Source: Macrotis lagotis (taxonomy: Eukaryota; Chordata; Mammalia; Peramelemorphia; Peramelidae). Taken from it: DNA of 64,000 bases. The stretch is taken from contig NC_133663.1 of assembly GCF_037893015.1 (NCBI RefSeq), positions 225,033,199 to 225,097,198 of the forward strand. Reading direction: 5' to 3'. The notes under the pieces were generated by a model. That model did no database searches. It saw only the letters and a program-made list of their open reading frames with translations, and had not been told where the DNA came from. A program made the translations under genes and the position numbers. Every line of letters begins with the position of its first letter. The first letter of the stretch is position 1. Below, one piece after another: positions 34,527 through 45,114 of this stretch.

Positions 34527-34939
34527 CTGTCTGCGGAGAGAGCTGTGAGGGTAAAGACTGATACCCCAACTGAAGTGAGCTGGATGAAGGGGATCAGTTT
34601 ACAACCAATTCTGCCAAAAAGCCACCTGTCTGCCAAATACTTGCTAGCATCCACAGGGGCACAAGTGATGAGCAGAAGCAAGTCTCCCAAAGCCAGACTG
34701 GAGATGAACAAGTTGGGCACATTTCTCATAGATTTGACTGTGCAAAAGATCTTGATCAGAGTAATATTGCCAACCAGTCCTATCAGAATGATGAGCCCAT
34801 ACACAACAGGGATGATATACAGGAATCCTGGGTTAAACCAGTCATTGCTCAGAGGGAAGTTTTCACTGTGGTTAGAGATGTTGCAACTAATAAAGTTGTC
34901 TTCTTCCAAACCCATAAGTAAGCATTCCATTGGTACCAT
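34527..34939 (-). CDS. GRPR: Gastrin-releasing peptide receptor, coding exon 1 (partial gene)
   Basis: This exon encodes the first 137 codons plus two bases of codon 138 of a bombesin-family class A GPCR, the plasma-membrane receptor for gastrin-releasing peptide that couples mainly through Gq. The identification rests on near-identity to mammalian GRPR from TM1 to TM3. Visible parts: an extracellular N-terminus with sequons at N20 (NIS) and N23 (NHS); TM1 about 40-63 with GNI (N58, position 1.50); TM2 about 76-97 with LALGDL (D86, 2.50); C113, the conserved disulfide cysteine; TM3 ending in SADR, the DR of the DRY motif. Two ATGs are adjacent. I chose the second (34939) because it has A at -3 and G at +4, and because it gives the same N-terminal length as I recall for human GRPR. 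The first ATG (34942) would add one Met. The exon ends AG|GTAAGT, a phase-2 donor. No stop or frameshift is present. BRS3 and NMBR are less similar. The remaining exons lie outside the window. Confidence 0.95.
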
Positions 34940-35345
34940 CATTTAAACTTGTGCCACCCAAGTGTGCTCTTAGATATTCTTAAGAAGAAATTTGTTATAG
35001 TACAGTCATTGGATGAAAGAGAAGCAAAGTTTTATGGTAGGCAATTTATCTTCTTTAATAAAAACATCACTAGGCAGGAGTCTCTACATACCATGGTATT
35101 TTAGACATGACAGCCAGGTTTGTGATCTTGAATATGTTCTGTTCTTCAGATTTATCTAACCAAGCAGATCAATCTGTAAATTTGTTTAAAAAAATTCCAA
35201 GTAAAGTCCAAGTTAGGAAAAAAAGTCAGAGAGAGAGAGAGAGAGAAAAGAGAACATGCTCAGAATGAAATCTGGTTAGTTTACCTCCTCTGTATGCTAT
35301 TCCAGTCTAGGGACTAGCCTGATTGCAATTTGCCAGAACTTTTGG
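34940..35345 (-). other. GRPR: Probable GRPR 5' untranslated region
   Basis: Sequence between the exon 1 start codon and a candidate core promoter on the minus strand. It holds no recognisable interspersed repeat apart from a short CT/GA microsatellite (35227-35246), which fits a constrained first-exon region. The 35345 boundary is only about 30 bases downstream of a TATA-like box and is an estimate. An additional upstream non-coding exon cannot be excluded. Confidence 0.4.
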
Positions 35346-35373
35346 CTGCTGCTTTCATTCCCGTCTCTCTCTG

Positions 35374-35384
35374 TATATATAAAA
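35374..35384 (-). promoter_or_regulatory. TATA-like box, candidate GRPR core promoter
   Basis: On the minus strand this reads TTTATATATAC, about 435 bases upstream of the chosen start codon. It is in otherwise non-repeat sequence and correctly oriented. AT-rich motifs are common in this window, so only the position and the nearby E-box support it. Confidence 0.3.
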
Positions 35385-35455
35385 AAAGATGGGTTTAAAG
35401 TGAGGGAAAGAAACTGCTCTTGGAAAGCCTTGGATCCTATAGGCAGAAGAGACTG

Positions 35456-35461
35456 CACGTG
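35456..35461. promoter_or_regulatory. CACGTG E-box (GTCACGTG context), candidate GRPR promoter element
   Basis: A perfect palindromic CACGTG within TGTCACGTGC on the minus strand, about 75 bases upstream of the TATA-like box. This is a USF/bHLH-type site and one of the few CpG-containing motifs in the region. Rodent and human GRPR promoters are reported to respond to cAMP through a CRE. Whether this site plays that role is inference. Confidence 0.3.
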
Positions 35462-35499
35462 ACAGCTCTCACCAACAAGACTGCTCAGTACAAGAAGTG

Positions 35500-36065
35500 G
35501 AAGGCAACTGTGGGCTACTTCTAGACTAGAGAATGCCAGCCACCTACTGGACAGTTTCTTCACTGCCCAATCTACTGTCCCTTTCTAGACAAGCATTAGC
35601 TCTTTGGAGGGAAATGAAACAGATTTCCTTTTTGATTTGTCTTTATGATAACAGATATAGCCTCAGTCTTGAATTCAGCACGATTTCCATACAGTTAGTA
35701 TTCAATAAGTGTTGACTTCCTGTCTGAAGTCAGCACTAGAAACCATCTGAAGGAAAGTCAAACCCATTCACATTTCCAACTCCATTTCAGTATACTAGAA
35801 ACTGGAAACTTATTTTACAAGAGAACTCTAGTAATTCTCTCAAATAAATATGACAAGTTCACCTGTTCCCTAGTTTATCATTCTTAGCAATGCATATTGT
35901 AGCCTTGAGGGAGCTAGGGGCAAAGGGTGACAGAAAAGGGTGTTAACTCTTTAATAGCTAACATTCTGAAAACTCAGAAAATGCTCTAAGACATATCAAA
36001 GTCTACAACCATTTTCTTCTGTATTATGGATCCCTTCTTTATTATGGGATCCCTGAGCTGAGTAC
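35500..36065. other. GRPR 5' flank, unassigned
   Basis: No interspersed repeat seen. Contains no open frame with recognisable content. Confidence 0.5.
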
Positions 36066-36069
36066 TACA

Positions 36070-36235
36070 CAGAATCTTTTTTTTTTTTGTCTTTTTGTGT
36101 GTGTGTTTTAGAATTTTTTTTGAAGGCAGTTAGGGTTAAGTGATTTGCTCAGGGTCACATGACTAGTGAGTGTCTCAGCCCAGATTTGACTTCTGATTCC
36201 AGATGCTATGCCTAACTGATCACTGAACTTCCCCT
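36070..36235 (-). repeat. tRNA-type SINE
   Basis: Antisense: T-run, GAAGGCAGTTAGGGTTAAGT, GGGTCACATGACTAGTGAGT, then a decayed head. Confidence 0.75.
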
Positions 36236-36324
36236 GGAACCATATGTAAACTAAGAGCAAAAGGATTTGGATTCTTTTGAAGAAAAAAATACAACCACTG
36301 CTCATAGTACTAAGGTTTTTTTTT

Positions 36325-36495
36325 TATTTCATAGTGCTTTTTTCCACAATAACTCAGTGAAATATGTAGTACAGGTACCATTATCCCCATTTTATAAATG
36401 GGAAAATTGAAGCCCCTTAAAGATTCAAGTGACTTGCAAATAACCACAAAGCTAATAAATGGGAATGCTTGATTCCTAGACCAGGTTCAATCATG
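36325..36495 (-). repeat. MIR-type SINE
   Basis: CATTATCCCCATTTTATAAA, GGGAAAATTGAAGCCCC and AAGTGACTTGCAAATAACCA in antisense MIR order. Confidence 0.7.
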
Positions 36496-37425
36496 CATGA
36501 CATTGTCCCCTAAAAACATGTTAATCTACTCGAGTTTGACAAATGTATTATTAATTAGCTCTTTCATCAGTAATTTATTCACATGAATGGACTGCACTAC
36601 CCTGTTTCAATCTTTAGAATTTGTACAGAATAAACAACCCCCTGAGGTTCTATAGTAGTCCATCAATTATTGCTAGGTACTTGTTAAAGGATTTCTTTGG
36701 AAAACCACTTTCTAGCCTCCTGAACCAAAAACAATAATAGAGGAAGAAGAAGCAAACGCTTGGAGGTTGTTCCTGTTTGTTATTCCTAAAAGGGGAAATG
36801 TGTCTATCAGGAAAGCAAGAAATTATTGTCCTGGGATTTTCCAACATGATAATATAAACATTCAGGCCAAAGTTCTGTTGCTCAAATACCCAGAACAAAA
36901 TCAACAGTTGTTGCCTGTTACGTGAGTACATATGACTGGCTGAACAGCCTAATGTTGGATTGATGCCCTAGAGGCTATAGCCGTCATCGATATTATTGAA
37001 CACCCTTGGAAGGAGGAAAGGGAAGGCAGAATGTATGATTAGATACAATTGCTTCTTGCATGATGTTGGGAATGTGTCAGATCCCACCAGGGTCAATCAC
37101 AGTCAAGTGTTTGTTCAGCAGATGACTGAGTGGTAGCCTTGTGTGCCTTCAGCAAATGTATAGAAGAGAACCTACGTAAACAGATGGCTGCTATTTTCAA
37201 ACACTGTGATTTCTAAGAAGGAAAAACTGGTCCAGAAAGAGAATTCTCTTTCCTTCCTGCTAGATGTTGCCTTTGCTTCAGTTTTCATGAGTAGCACAAT
37301 TATTTCCATTCCTGTATATAACTGGACTTTGTAGTGGATTTGAAATCAAAGATGAATGTGAAATTGGCAGATGAAATGTGGTAGATGAAAACTATGAAGA
37401 TTTTATGGGAGGAAGAGAGGGAGAG
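36496..37425. other. Repeat-free upstream stretch
   Basis: About 0.9 kb with no recognisable repeat, lying 1.5-2.4 kb upstream of the GRPR start codon. It is less AT-rich and more complex than its surroundings. A 93-codon minus-strand frame at 36650-36931 has no recognisable domain. Possible regulatory sequence, but no motif set identifies it. Confidence 0.45.
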
Positions 37426-37429
37426 GAGG

Positions 37430-37610
37430 ATCATAGTATCACTGATTTAGAGGTGAAAGTAATTTTGGATGCCATATAGTCCAGTTTATATATGAGCAAA
37501 CTGAAGACTGGAGATGTTAAATATTATGTTCGAAGTTCCACAGGTAGGGACAAAAAAAAATCAGGATTTAAATATGGGTCTTCTTACTCCAAAGTCAGTG
37601 TTTTTTTTTT
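37430..37610 (-). repeat. Ancient MIR-like SINE
   Basis: GATGCCATATAGTCCAGTTT, AGCAAACTGAAGACTGG, and TCAGGATTTAAATATGGGTC. Confidence 0.55.
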
Positions 37611-37639
37611 CTGTGGTGTCTACAAAGTTTGTAGATAAC

Positions 37640-37740
37640 AGATTAATATTGAGCATCATTTCTGAACAAAATAAGGTCCTTGACCTCAATGTGCTTTATA
37701 GTCTAATTGAGATCACAGTACACATGCCCAGAGAAAAAGT
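37640..37740 (+). repeat. L2 3' UTR fragment
   Basis: CCTTGACCTCAATGTGCTTT followed by ATAGTCTAATTGAGATCACA. Confidence 0.55.
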
Positions 37741-37944
37741 TAATTGATAAAAACAGCAGTAGATGGCAGATGAGTGGGATAGATAATGAATGACACAGGA
37801 GTTCTGAGGTGGGAGAAATGATTATGTTGGAACAAACTATAGAACAGCTTCAAGAAAGCTAGAGTACATAGAATCACAAAAGCACAGTATACTTAAAACA
37901 GATCATTAAAAATAAATAGAAAACACACTGAAACTTTCTTCTAG

Positions 37945-38158
37945 GCAGTTAAGCAGAGCAGTGGATAGATGCTGGATCTGGAGTCAGAGAGCCCTCAAAT
38001 CTAACCTCACACACTTGCTAGCTGTATTACCCTGGATAAGTCACTTAAATCTTTATCTCATATTCCTCAATTGTGAAATGGGGTTAATAATAACATCTAC
38101 CTCCCAAGGTTGTTTTGAAGATCAAATGATAATATTTGAAAGCACAAAACAGTACCTG
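37945..38158 (+). repeat. THER/MIR-type SINE
   Basis: GATGCTGGATCTGGAGTCAG, CACACTTGCTAGCTGTATTA, TAAGTCACTTAAATC, CTCAATTGTGAAATGGGG, and the tail through AGCACAAAACAGTACCTGGC. Confidence 0.85.
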
Positions 38159-38457
38159 GCTTCCTTCCTTCCTTTCCTTATTCCTCCCATCCTCCCTCCC
38201 TTCCCTCTCCCCTCCCTACCTCCTTGCTTCCTTCCTCCCTCCCTCCCCTCCCTCCCTCCTTGCTTCCTTCCTCCCTCCCTCCCTCCACTCCCTCCTCTTC
38301 CTCCCCCCTCATTCCCTTCTTCCTCCCTTTTCTTCCTTCCCTTCCTTCCCTCCTTCTCTCCTTCCTTCCTTCCTTCCTTCCTTCCTTCCTTCCTTCCTTC
38401 CTTCCTTCCTTCCTTCCTTCCTTCCTCCCTCCCTCCCTCCTTTCCTTCTTTCCCCCT
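38158..38457. repeat. Polypyrimidine tract (CCTT)n/(CCCT)n
   Basis: About 300 bases of almost pure pyrimidine on the plus strand, with a perfect CTTC core from roughly 38360 to 38430. It starts exactly at the end of a SINE, so it may have grown from that SINE's tail. Confidence 0.97.
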
Positions 38458-38483
38458 TTGGATGTCTTTAGTGAATTATCCTG

Positions 38484-38486
<3 letters not shown>

Positions 38487-38542
<56 letters not shown>
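38487..38542. repeat. (TG)n microsatellite
   Basis: About 24 uninterrupted TG units, then a TATG interruption. Confidence 0.97.
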
Positions 38543-38919
38543 GTGATGTGATGGTGGTGGTGGATGTGATAGTGATATGAATTTCTGTCCTTTTCCCTGT
38601 TTGTGAAGCATTTTTTTATCAGTGTCTTGAATGAAAAACATAGCTTTTATGCTTGTCAAAATTACAGAAGATATAAAATTGAAAGAAATGTAATGGGGGT
38701 CTGAAAAGATCTCAAAAGATTGAAATGTACATTAACAGAAATAAATGCAAAGTCCTAAATTTGGATTCTTTAAATAAAAATTAGCTCTAGAGGGATAGAA
38801 TGAAAATTAATTTGAAAACATCTTGAGGTTTTAGAGAAGAGCAAGGCCAATATGCATCACCAATATGATGTTGCAAACAAAAGAATGAAGATGCTGCTGC
38901 TGTGTGGAATATGCAGGTA

Positions 38920-39150
38920 CAACATACAAGGCTGCTCTGGGAGTCAGACAGACCCAGTTTCAAATCCTACCTAGGACTTTAGTAGCTGTGTGATCATGGT
39001 CTAATTAAATAACTTCTCTAAGTCTGTTTCTTCATCTGTATAAGGCCTGATATAACATATCTCACAGGATTGCTGGGAAGCTCCAATGAGATCATGTATA
39101 GGAAGCACTTTGCCAATTTGAAGTACTATAGAAATGTCAGTTATTAGAAT
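38920..39150 (+). repeat. THER/MIR-type SINE
   Basis: GGGAGTCAGACAGACCCAGT, TAGTAGCTGTGTGATCATGG, TCTTCATCTGTATAAGG, ATGAGATCATGTATAGGAAG, in MIR order. Confidence 0.8.
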
Positions 39151-39479
39151 GAGGGATGAACTGCTCTAGTCTGCCAATCAAAGGGTACATCTTAAATCTC
39201 TTCTCTTCTGGATACTACATTTTAGAAGTGCTAGTGACAAATTTGAGTACATGAGGATAGAGAACAAGAAGGTAACGGAAATCAAAACCATGGAACATGA
39301 AGCTCATTTGAATAAATAGGGTGTTTACCTTAGAGAAAAGAAGATGAAGCAGGGGAAGGAATAGCTGTCTTAAAGCATCAAATGGAAGTGACATGGAAGA
39401 GGGGTTAGATTTAATCTTCTTAGATCCAGAGTACAGCAGCACTAGGACCAGTGCATGGAAGTTATAAAAATATTGTTTA

Positions 39480-42400
39480 GGGAGGTGGAACCAAGATAAC
39501 GAAAGGATGCAATGCATTGATTCTTGCCCACAAACTTCTACCATCAGATCTAAAAATGTACCAGAATGAATCCTGATGAGAGAATCTGGAAAGACATACA
39601 GAAAGTATTTTGTTCACTTCAGCTCAACATAGGGAGACAAACTTCTTAGGGTTTTGGGACACTGGGGAAGGCCAGAAGCAGGGTTTGAGTGGAGACCGTG
39701 CTTCAAGGCAAGAGAAAGGTCCAGACTCATAAAAGGGCACCATGAGACCTATTCTAGGATACTGCAATGGAGACAGGTGCCAACATTTTATTCTCCATGA
39801 CCCTGTTCTGAGTTACAGACCCAGGGCCTAAGTGGACATTCTAAAGGGACCTTCACCATGCACCAGCATTGGGTAGTGGTGTTCTTAGAGAGGCTTGTGT
39901 ACCAAAAAAGGTAGAAGTTCATAAGATATCAGTGGCAACAGCACTGTGACTTAGACCTCAGATTCCAAACAGAATCTCACTCCCAGCCTCTAATTCAGCT
40001 TGCAGAGAAATAACCCAGGCAGGAATTCCAAATTAAAAGAGAGCCTACAGTTTTGTGACTCTGAAACTGGTGCTTTTCCAGTTGCCTGAAGGTAGAAATT
40101 CCAGATTATTCTTGTACTGACCCAATTCCAGATCAGGAGTTCAGACCATGTGTCAGAACAGGTTTTGCACTGACTGCCTCAGAACCCTCTGGGATTGCAG
40201 GTTCCCTGTCACTGAAATTCTGGAAAAATACAACACTCAGTTTTCCAAGAAAGCAGAATAACACAATGCTCATTTCTCCAAGAAAGCAGCAAAAGGATCA
40301 GCCCAACCCTAATATCAAGTTCAAAGTCAGAAAATAGACTGAAAGAGTGAACAAACAAAAAAAAAGTACTCCACTCTAAAGAACTATTATGGTGGCAAGG
40401 ACAATTAACCCAAAAGCACAAAGAGAATGACACTAAAATGTCTATTAAACGGTGTCTTGGAGAAAAACATAATGAGCATAAATTCTAATTTCTGGATGAA
40501 ATGATAGAGGAGTTTAAAAAAGTTTTATATCTTTTTTCCTAAATAAAATGAAAACATTTGTGGAAAAAAATTACAAAGAAATGAAAGAGGACGGGGCAGC
40601 TAGGTGGCACAGTGGATAAAGCACTGGCCCTGGAGTCAGGAGTACCTGAGTTCAAATCCAGTATCAGACACTTAATAATCACCTAGCTGTATGGACTTGG
40701 GCAAGCCACTTAACCCCATTTGTCTTGCCAAAAAACCCCATAAAAAATTAAAGAGGAAATAATTGAAAAGACAATTAATAGCCTACCACAAGAGGTTCAA
40801 AATCTTGTGTAAGCAACAAATCCCTGAATATTATAGTAGACCAAATAGAAACCAATAACTCCATGATGCAACAAGAGACATGAAGAGGCTGAAAGATGGC
40901 TTAAAAATAGAAGAAAATATAGGGTATGTCATAAAAAGCTAACTGAACTGGAAAACAAATCAAGGAGAACCCCCCCCCCCACCCAAATAATTGGATTATC
41001 TGAATGGAGCTTAGACATTATATTTTAAGAAGACTTAAAACTGCCCCAGATCTCTTTGAACCCAAGGGAAAAGTGGAAGTAGAAGGAATACACTGGTCAC
41101 CTTAGAAAGAAATCTTAATATTAAAAAAAACCCATTATAGACCAAATTCAGAGCTTCTAGGTCAAAGAAAACATTCCTGAAACCTATCATCAGGATACAT
41201 AGAAGGAATCCATTTGCACAAGGTTGAGGAATGGCTCTGTTATCTTTTAATGATCTTCAGAAAATAATAAAAAGAGGGGGAAAGAGTAATTAATTGGCAG
41301 ATGTGACATTTAAAGAGTTCAAGAGACATAATTTCTGGGTAATTAATCATTTTATCTATCATACTAGCAATAATTTAAAAAGGGAGTCGGTGACACTCTT
41401 GAATGCCAAAGACCCGTCATGGAATCCATTTAATGTTTGTATGCTCTTCAAAGAGTGGATGTGGGAAACACAATTGACTTTGGTTAGTAAGTAAAAAGTG
41501 ATAAGAAATATTATAAAGAGAAGAGGATTCACTCTAATAAGGGGCTGGGACAAATATTTGCTTCCAAAGCATACCCAGACTTGAGCAATGAAATCATAGA
41601 ACTGATCCTGCCCAAATCTGACTAGAGTTTGTGGGAGATGAACAAGACTTATCCAATCTCATTATCAGTGATGTCTTTCATAAGTGGACTTGACCTAGTA
41701 GAGAATTCCTTTTAGAAAGGAAAAAAATTCGTTCTCCACAAAATTAATAATTCATTATTTAATAATCAGTTCTCTCAGGGAGAAGGGAAAGGAAGATAGG
41801 GGAAATAATCTCACATAATCAGAGTGTAGAACTAGGCATCTACACAAAAAAAGTAGAAGGCAGTGGTAAAAGGAATGATTGATGCTTGACTCTCTCATCC
41901 GAACCAAGTAAAAAGAAAGAATACATATATACACATTTGGGCACAGAAATGTATTTCATTCAACAGGGAAATGAGAGGGAAAAGTAGAAAAGGAGAGAGG
42001 GGGGAATTAGGGAGAAATTAAAGGGAGTAATTAGCCCTGAACAAAACAAACTCTAAGTATATATACAAACATTTATAGTTCTTTTGAGGTGGCAAAGAAT
42101 GAGAATCTGATAACAGTGCCTATAAATTGGAGAATGGATTAACAAATAATCCATTAATGTGATGGAATACTCTTATCAGGATAAAAATGTTCAATTAAGA
42201 TTCCAGAGGACTATTGATACAATATACTATCAAGTTTCTGATAGATGAAGGAATCAGAATGCAGAACAAGCGGAGATAGCCAGTAGAAATTAGCTTTGAC
42301 TATATGTTTGTAATGAATTTTATTTTCTTGTGTTTTTAATTGGTGGGGAGTTAGGAGGTGCAATATTTAGAGGCAGATTTTGACCAATTAAAATGTGTAT
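39480..42400 (+). mobile_element. HAL1-like L1 derivative (5' UTR, ORF1-like, 3' end; no RT)
   Basis: Starts like an L1 5' UTR (GGAGGTGGAACCAAGATAAC). It continues through ORF1-like sequence with acidic/lysine-rich decayed frames at about 40380-41280. It reaches a 3' part near 42080 that resembles the end of ORF2 (GGTGGCAAAGAATGAGAATC, ATTGGAGAATGGATTAAC) and 3' UTR. I see no FADD box or SPGPDG block, and the total of about 2.9 kb is too short for full ORF2. This layout fits half-L1 (HAL1) elements. A SINE is nested at 40592-40749. Confidence 0.5.
40592..40749 (+). mobile_element. Young tRNA-derived SINE with 8-bp target duplication
   Basis: Full-length copy: GGGGCAGCTAGGTGGCACAG head to a CCCCATTTGTCTTGCC end plus A-rich tail. 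AAAGAGGA at 40584-40591 and 40750-40757. Confidence 0.95.
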
Positions 42401-42910
42401 AAATAATTGTATATGTGCATATATAAATGCACACACACATATATATATCCATATTGCAAAAAAAGCATATTTTGAAATTCAACATAAGGAAAAATTCTCT
42501 AACATTTAGAGCAAAGGAGAATAGATGATAAAATATTTTCTATTCATTAGTTTGTTTAGCAGAGACCAGGAGACAATTCTTGAAAATGCTATATTCATAT
42601 TTTGAATTTGTTAGACTATACACCTTTGAATTTTTCTCCCAAGTCTGCAATTATATGAACCACCTCTCTGAGTCTCATTTCCACATTTGTAAAATGAAGA
42701 CCACCCTTGTTAAACTCTAAAGTCCTCTTGCATTGAGGTCTGGTGGAGGTGGGGTGAGGTGGGAAATTAAATTCTATCCTAGGTTCAAGGTACTATGTGT
42801 ATCTGCATGATACTTGATTTTATAAATCATCTCAATGATACAATTATTTGAGAGTAAGGCACAGTACAGAAATAGCAGTAGTTGCCCTGGTGAACCTGAG
42901 ACATGTTTTT

Positions 42911-43391
42911 TTTTTTAATTTAAGATATTGAGTTTTACGATTCTCCCCCCCAATCTAAACTTCCCTCCCCCCACCCCCCATGGAAAGCAATCTGTCAGTT
43001 TTTACTTTGTTTCCATGTTGTACATTGATCCAAATTGAGTGTTATGAGAGAGAAATCATATCCTTAAGGAAGAGACAAGAAGTCTAAGAGGTAACAAGAT
43101 CAGACAATAAGATACCTTTTTTTTTCTAAATTAAAGGGAATAGTCCTTGAACTTTGTTCAAACTCCACAGCTCTTTATCTGGATGCAGATGGCACTCTCC
43201 TTTGTTCCTGGTTGTTGCACTGATGGAATGAGCCAGTCCTTCAAAGTTGAACATCACTCCCATGTTGCTGTTAGGGTATACAGTGTTTTTCTGGTTCTAC
43301 TCATCTCACTCAGCATCAGTTCATGCAAATCCCTCCAGGCTTCCCTGAAATCCCGTCCCTCCTGGTTTCTAATAGAACAATAGTGTTCCAT

Positions 43392-43449
<58 letters not shown>

Positions 43450-43697
43450 AGTTTGCTAAGCCATTCCCCAATTGAAGGGCATTTACTTGATTTCCAATTC
43501 TTTGCCATCACAAACAGGGCTGCTATAAATATTTTTGTACAAGTGATGTTTTTACCCTTTTTCATCATCTCTTCAGGGTATAGACCCAGTAGTGGTATTG
43601 CTGGATCAAAGGGTATGCACATTTTGTTGCCCTTTGGGCATAGTTCCAAATTGCTCTCCATAAAGGTTGGATGATTTCACAGCTCCACCAACAGTGG
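42911..43697 (-). mobile_element. 5'-truncated L1 with 11-bp target duplication
   Basis: Minus-strand L1 3' end: poly-A (T-run at 42907-42916), 3' UTR, then the ORF2 C-terminus. GACATGTTTTT flanks it at 42900-42910 and 43698-43708. The C-terminal ORF2 frame (43254-43661) is still open for 135 codons, with L1-typical IPLLGLYPEEMMKKGKN and IGEWLSKLGY. It has a Tyr-Ile run from an expanded AT repeat in the middle. Relatively young. Confidence 0.93.
43394..43447. repeat. (AT)n microsatellite inside an L1 reading frame
   Basis: 27 AT units. On the minus strand it encodes alternating Tyr-Ile and keeps the ORF2 C-terminal frame open. Confidence 0.97.
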
Positions 43698-43954
43698 GAC
43701 ATGTTTTTCTACAAGTTGTGATGTCTGAGAACAGCATAATGACATCACAAGGGGGTAATAACAACTCCTTAGTACAAGAAGTATAAGTTGCCAGACCACA
43801 TGTGTTGTCAAAAAATTCTAAAAAAAAGTTAAGACATCCTCCTGAAGAATGTTCTTTTTTTTCCTTTCCTTTTCATTAGATCTTACTTCCTGTCCCACTT
43901 TGGATTTTAGTGAGAGGGTGCTGTGCTAAGTCACCAGTCTTACTTTCTCCTCTG

Positions 43955-44083
43955 CAGCCAGTAGTCAGGGTTATGTGACTTGTCCAAGGTCACATAGCTA
44001 AAAAGTGTCTGAGATCAGATTTGAAATTAGGTCCTCCAGACTTCAGAGTGGATGCTCTATCCTCTTTACCATCTAGCTGCCCT
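43955..44083 (-). repeat. tRNA-type SINE
   Basis: GGGTTATGTGACTTGTCCAA, CACATAGCTAAAAAGTGTCT, and TTTACCATCTAGCTGCCC in antisense order. Confidence 0.85.
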
Positions 44084-44087
44084 TATT

Positions 44088-44250
44088 TACTATTTACTAT
44101 GCTATGTGACCCTAGGAAAGTCAGTTAAACCTATTTACCTCAGTTTCCTCATCTATAAAATGAGTTGGAGAAGAAAATGTCAAACTATTCCAGTATCATT
44201 GCCAAGAAAACTCCAAATGAAGAGTCAGACAGGACTAAGCAACAAAACTC
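44088..44250 (+). repeat. MAR1-type SINE, head missing
   Basis: GCTATGTGACCCTAGGAAAG, CTCATCTATAAAATGAGTTG, ATTGCCAAGAAAACTCCAAA, GAAGAGTCAGACAGGACTAA. Directly abuts an opposite-strand SINE. Confidence 0.9.
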
Positions 44251-44855
44251 TTACAAATATTTGCCAGTGAATAGTTATTTATTCTTGACCTATCCATTGA
44301 AAAACATCCTATTTCTTTTCTGGTCTCAGAATTTCAGAACTTAACTCTGCTGCCAACTTGTATATTTCATCATTTTGAGACAACTTCTGACTATTTTGTC
44401 TCCTGTCTGGTAGAAATTTGTAGCCAGAGTGAGTTAAATTCAGGTTAAAATTATCTAGTCTTTTAACTCACTTTTTCCTAATTGCTAGGAGGATCAATGT
44501 CTTCTCACTAAACCTCTATTTGACTAAGGGTTAGAAAAGCCCATTTAATTTATGTGAGTCCTTATATCAACCTGAATTCTCCATGAAAAGTTCTGGAGAT
44601 TCCACTTGTTAATATCTAGGATCTCTTTTCACAGGGTTTTTGAGTCAAAAACATTGAGGTTTCACTCAACTCTTAGTCTTTTCTCTCTAAATGCCAGTAG
44701 GCAGGTGGAAGGAAAAATGAAAAAGGCTAAATAGGACCCTTGTGAAGGATTACTTCATGATCACAAAGCATGACTGGTTTTGATTAGGTCAGTTATTCAA
44801 GTTCACAACTGAAATGCAATGAAATAAAATAAAAACAAATTCATTTGCAATGTAT

Positions 44856-44893
44856 ACATACACACACACACACACACATATATATATACACAT
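44856..44893. repeat. (CA)n(TA)n microsatellite
   Basis: CA units turning into TA units. Confidence 0.95.
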
Positions 44894-45114
44894 AAAAATG
44901 AATAATGCTATTCCCTTGCTCCTATATATTCATGATGGCACTGTTATGGACTCAGAATGATGTCCCACAAAACAGAACAAATTTCATTAAGCCAGTGAGA
45001 TCTTCATAGAATGAGCTTGTTATGCCTCAGGTGATAAGGAAACAATGCTTCCTTCATTAATCATTTAAACAAAACAAACTACAAAGGCAGATTTATTTTT
45101 TCTTTCTATTTTCA

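Noticed and set aside
34545..34946. 133-codon plus-strand open frame across GRPR exon 1
   Set aside because: It is the antisense shadow of the conserved receptor exon and has no domain of its own.
38136..38580. Long plus-strand frames rich in Pro/Ser/Leu/Phe
   Set aside because: They are translations of the CCTT/CCCT tract and the (TG)n microsatellite.
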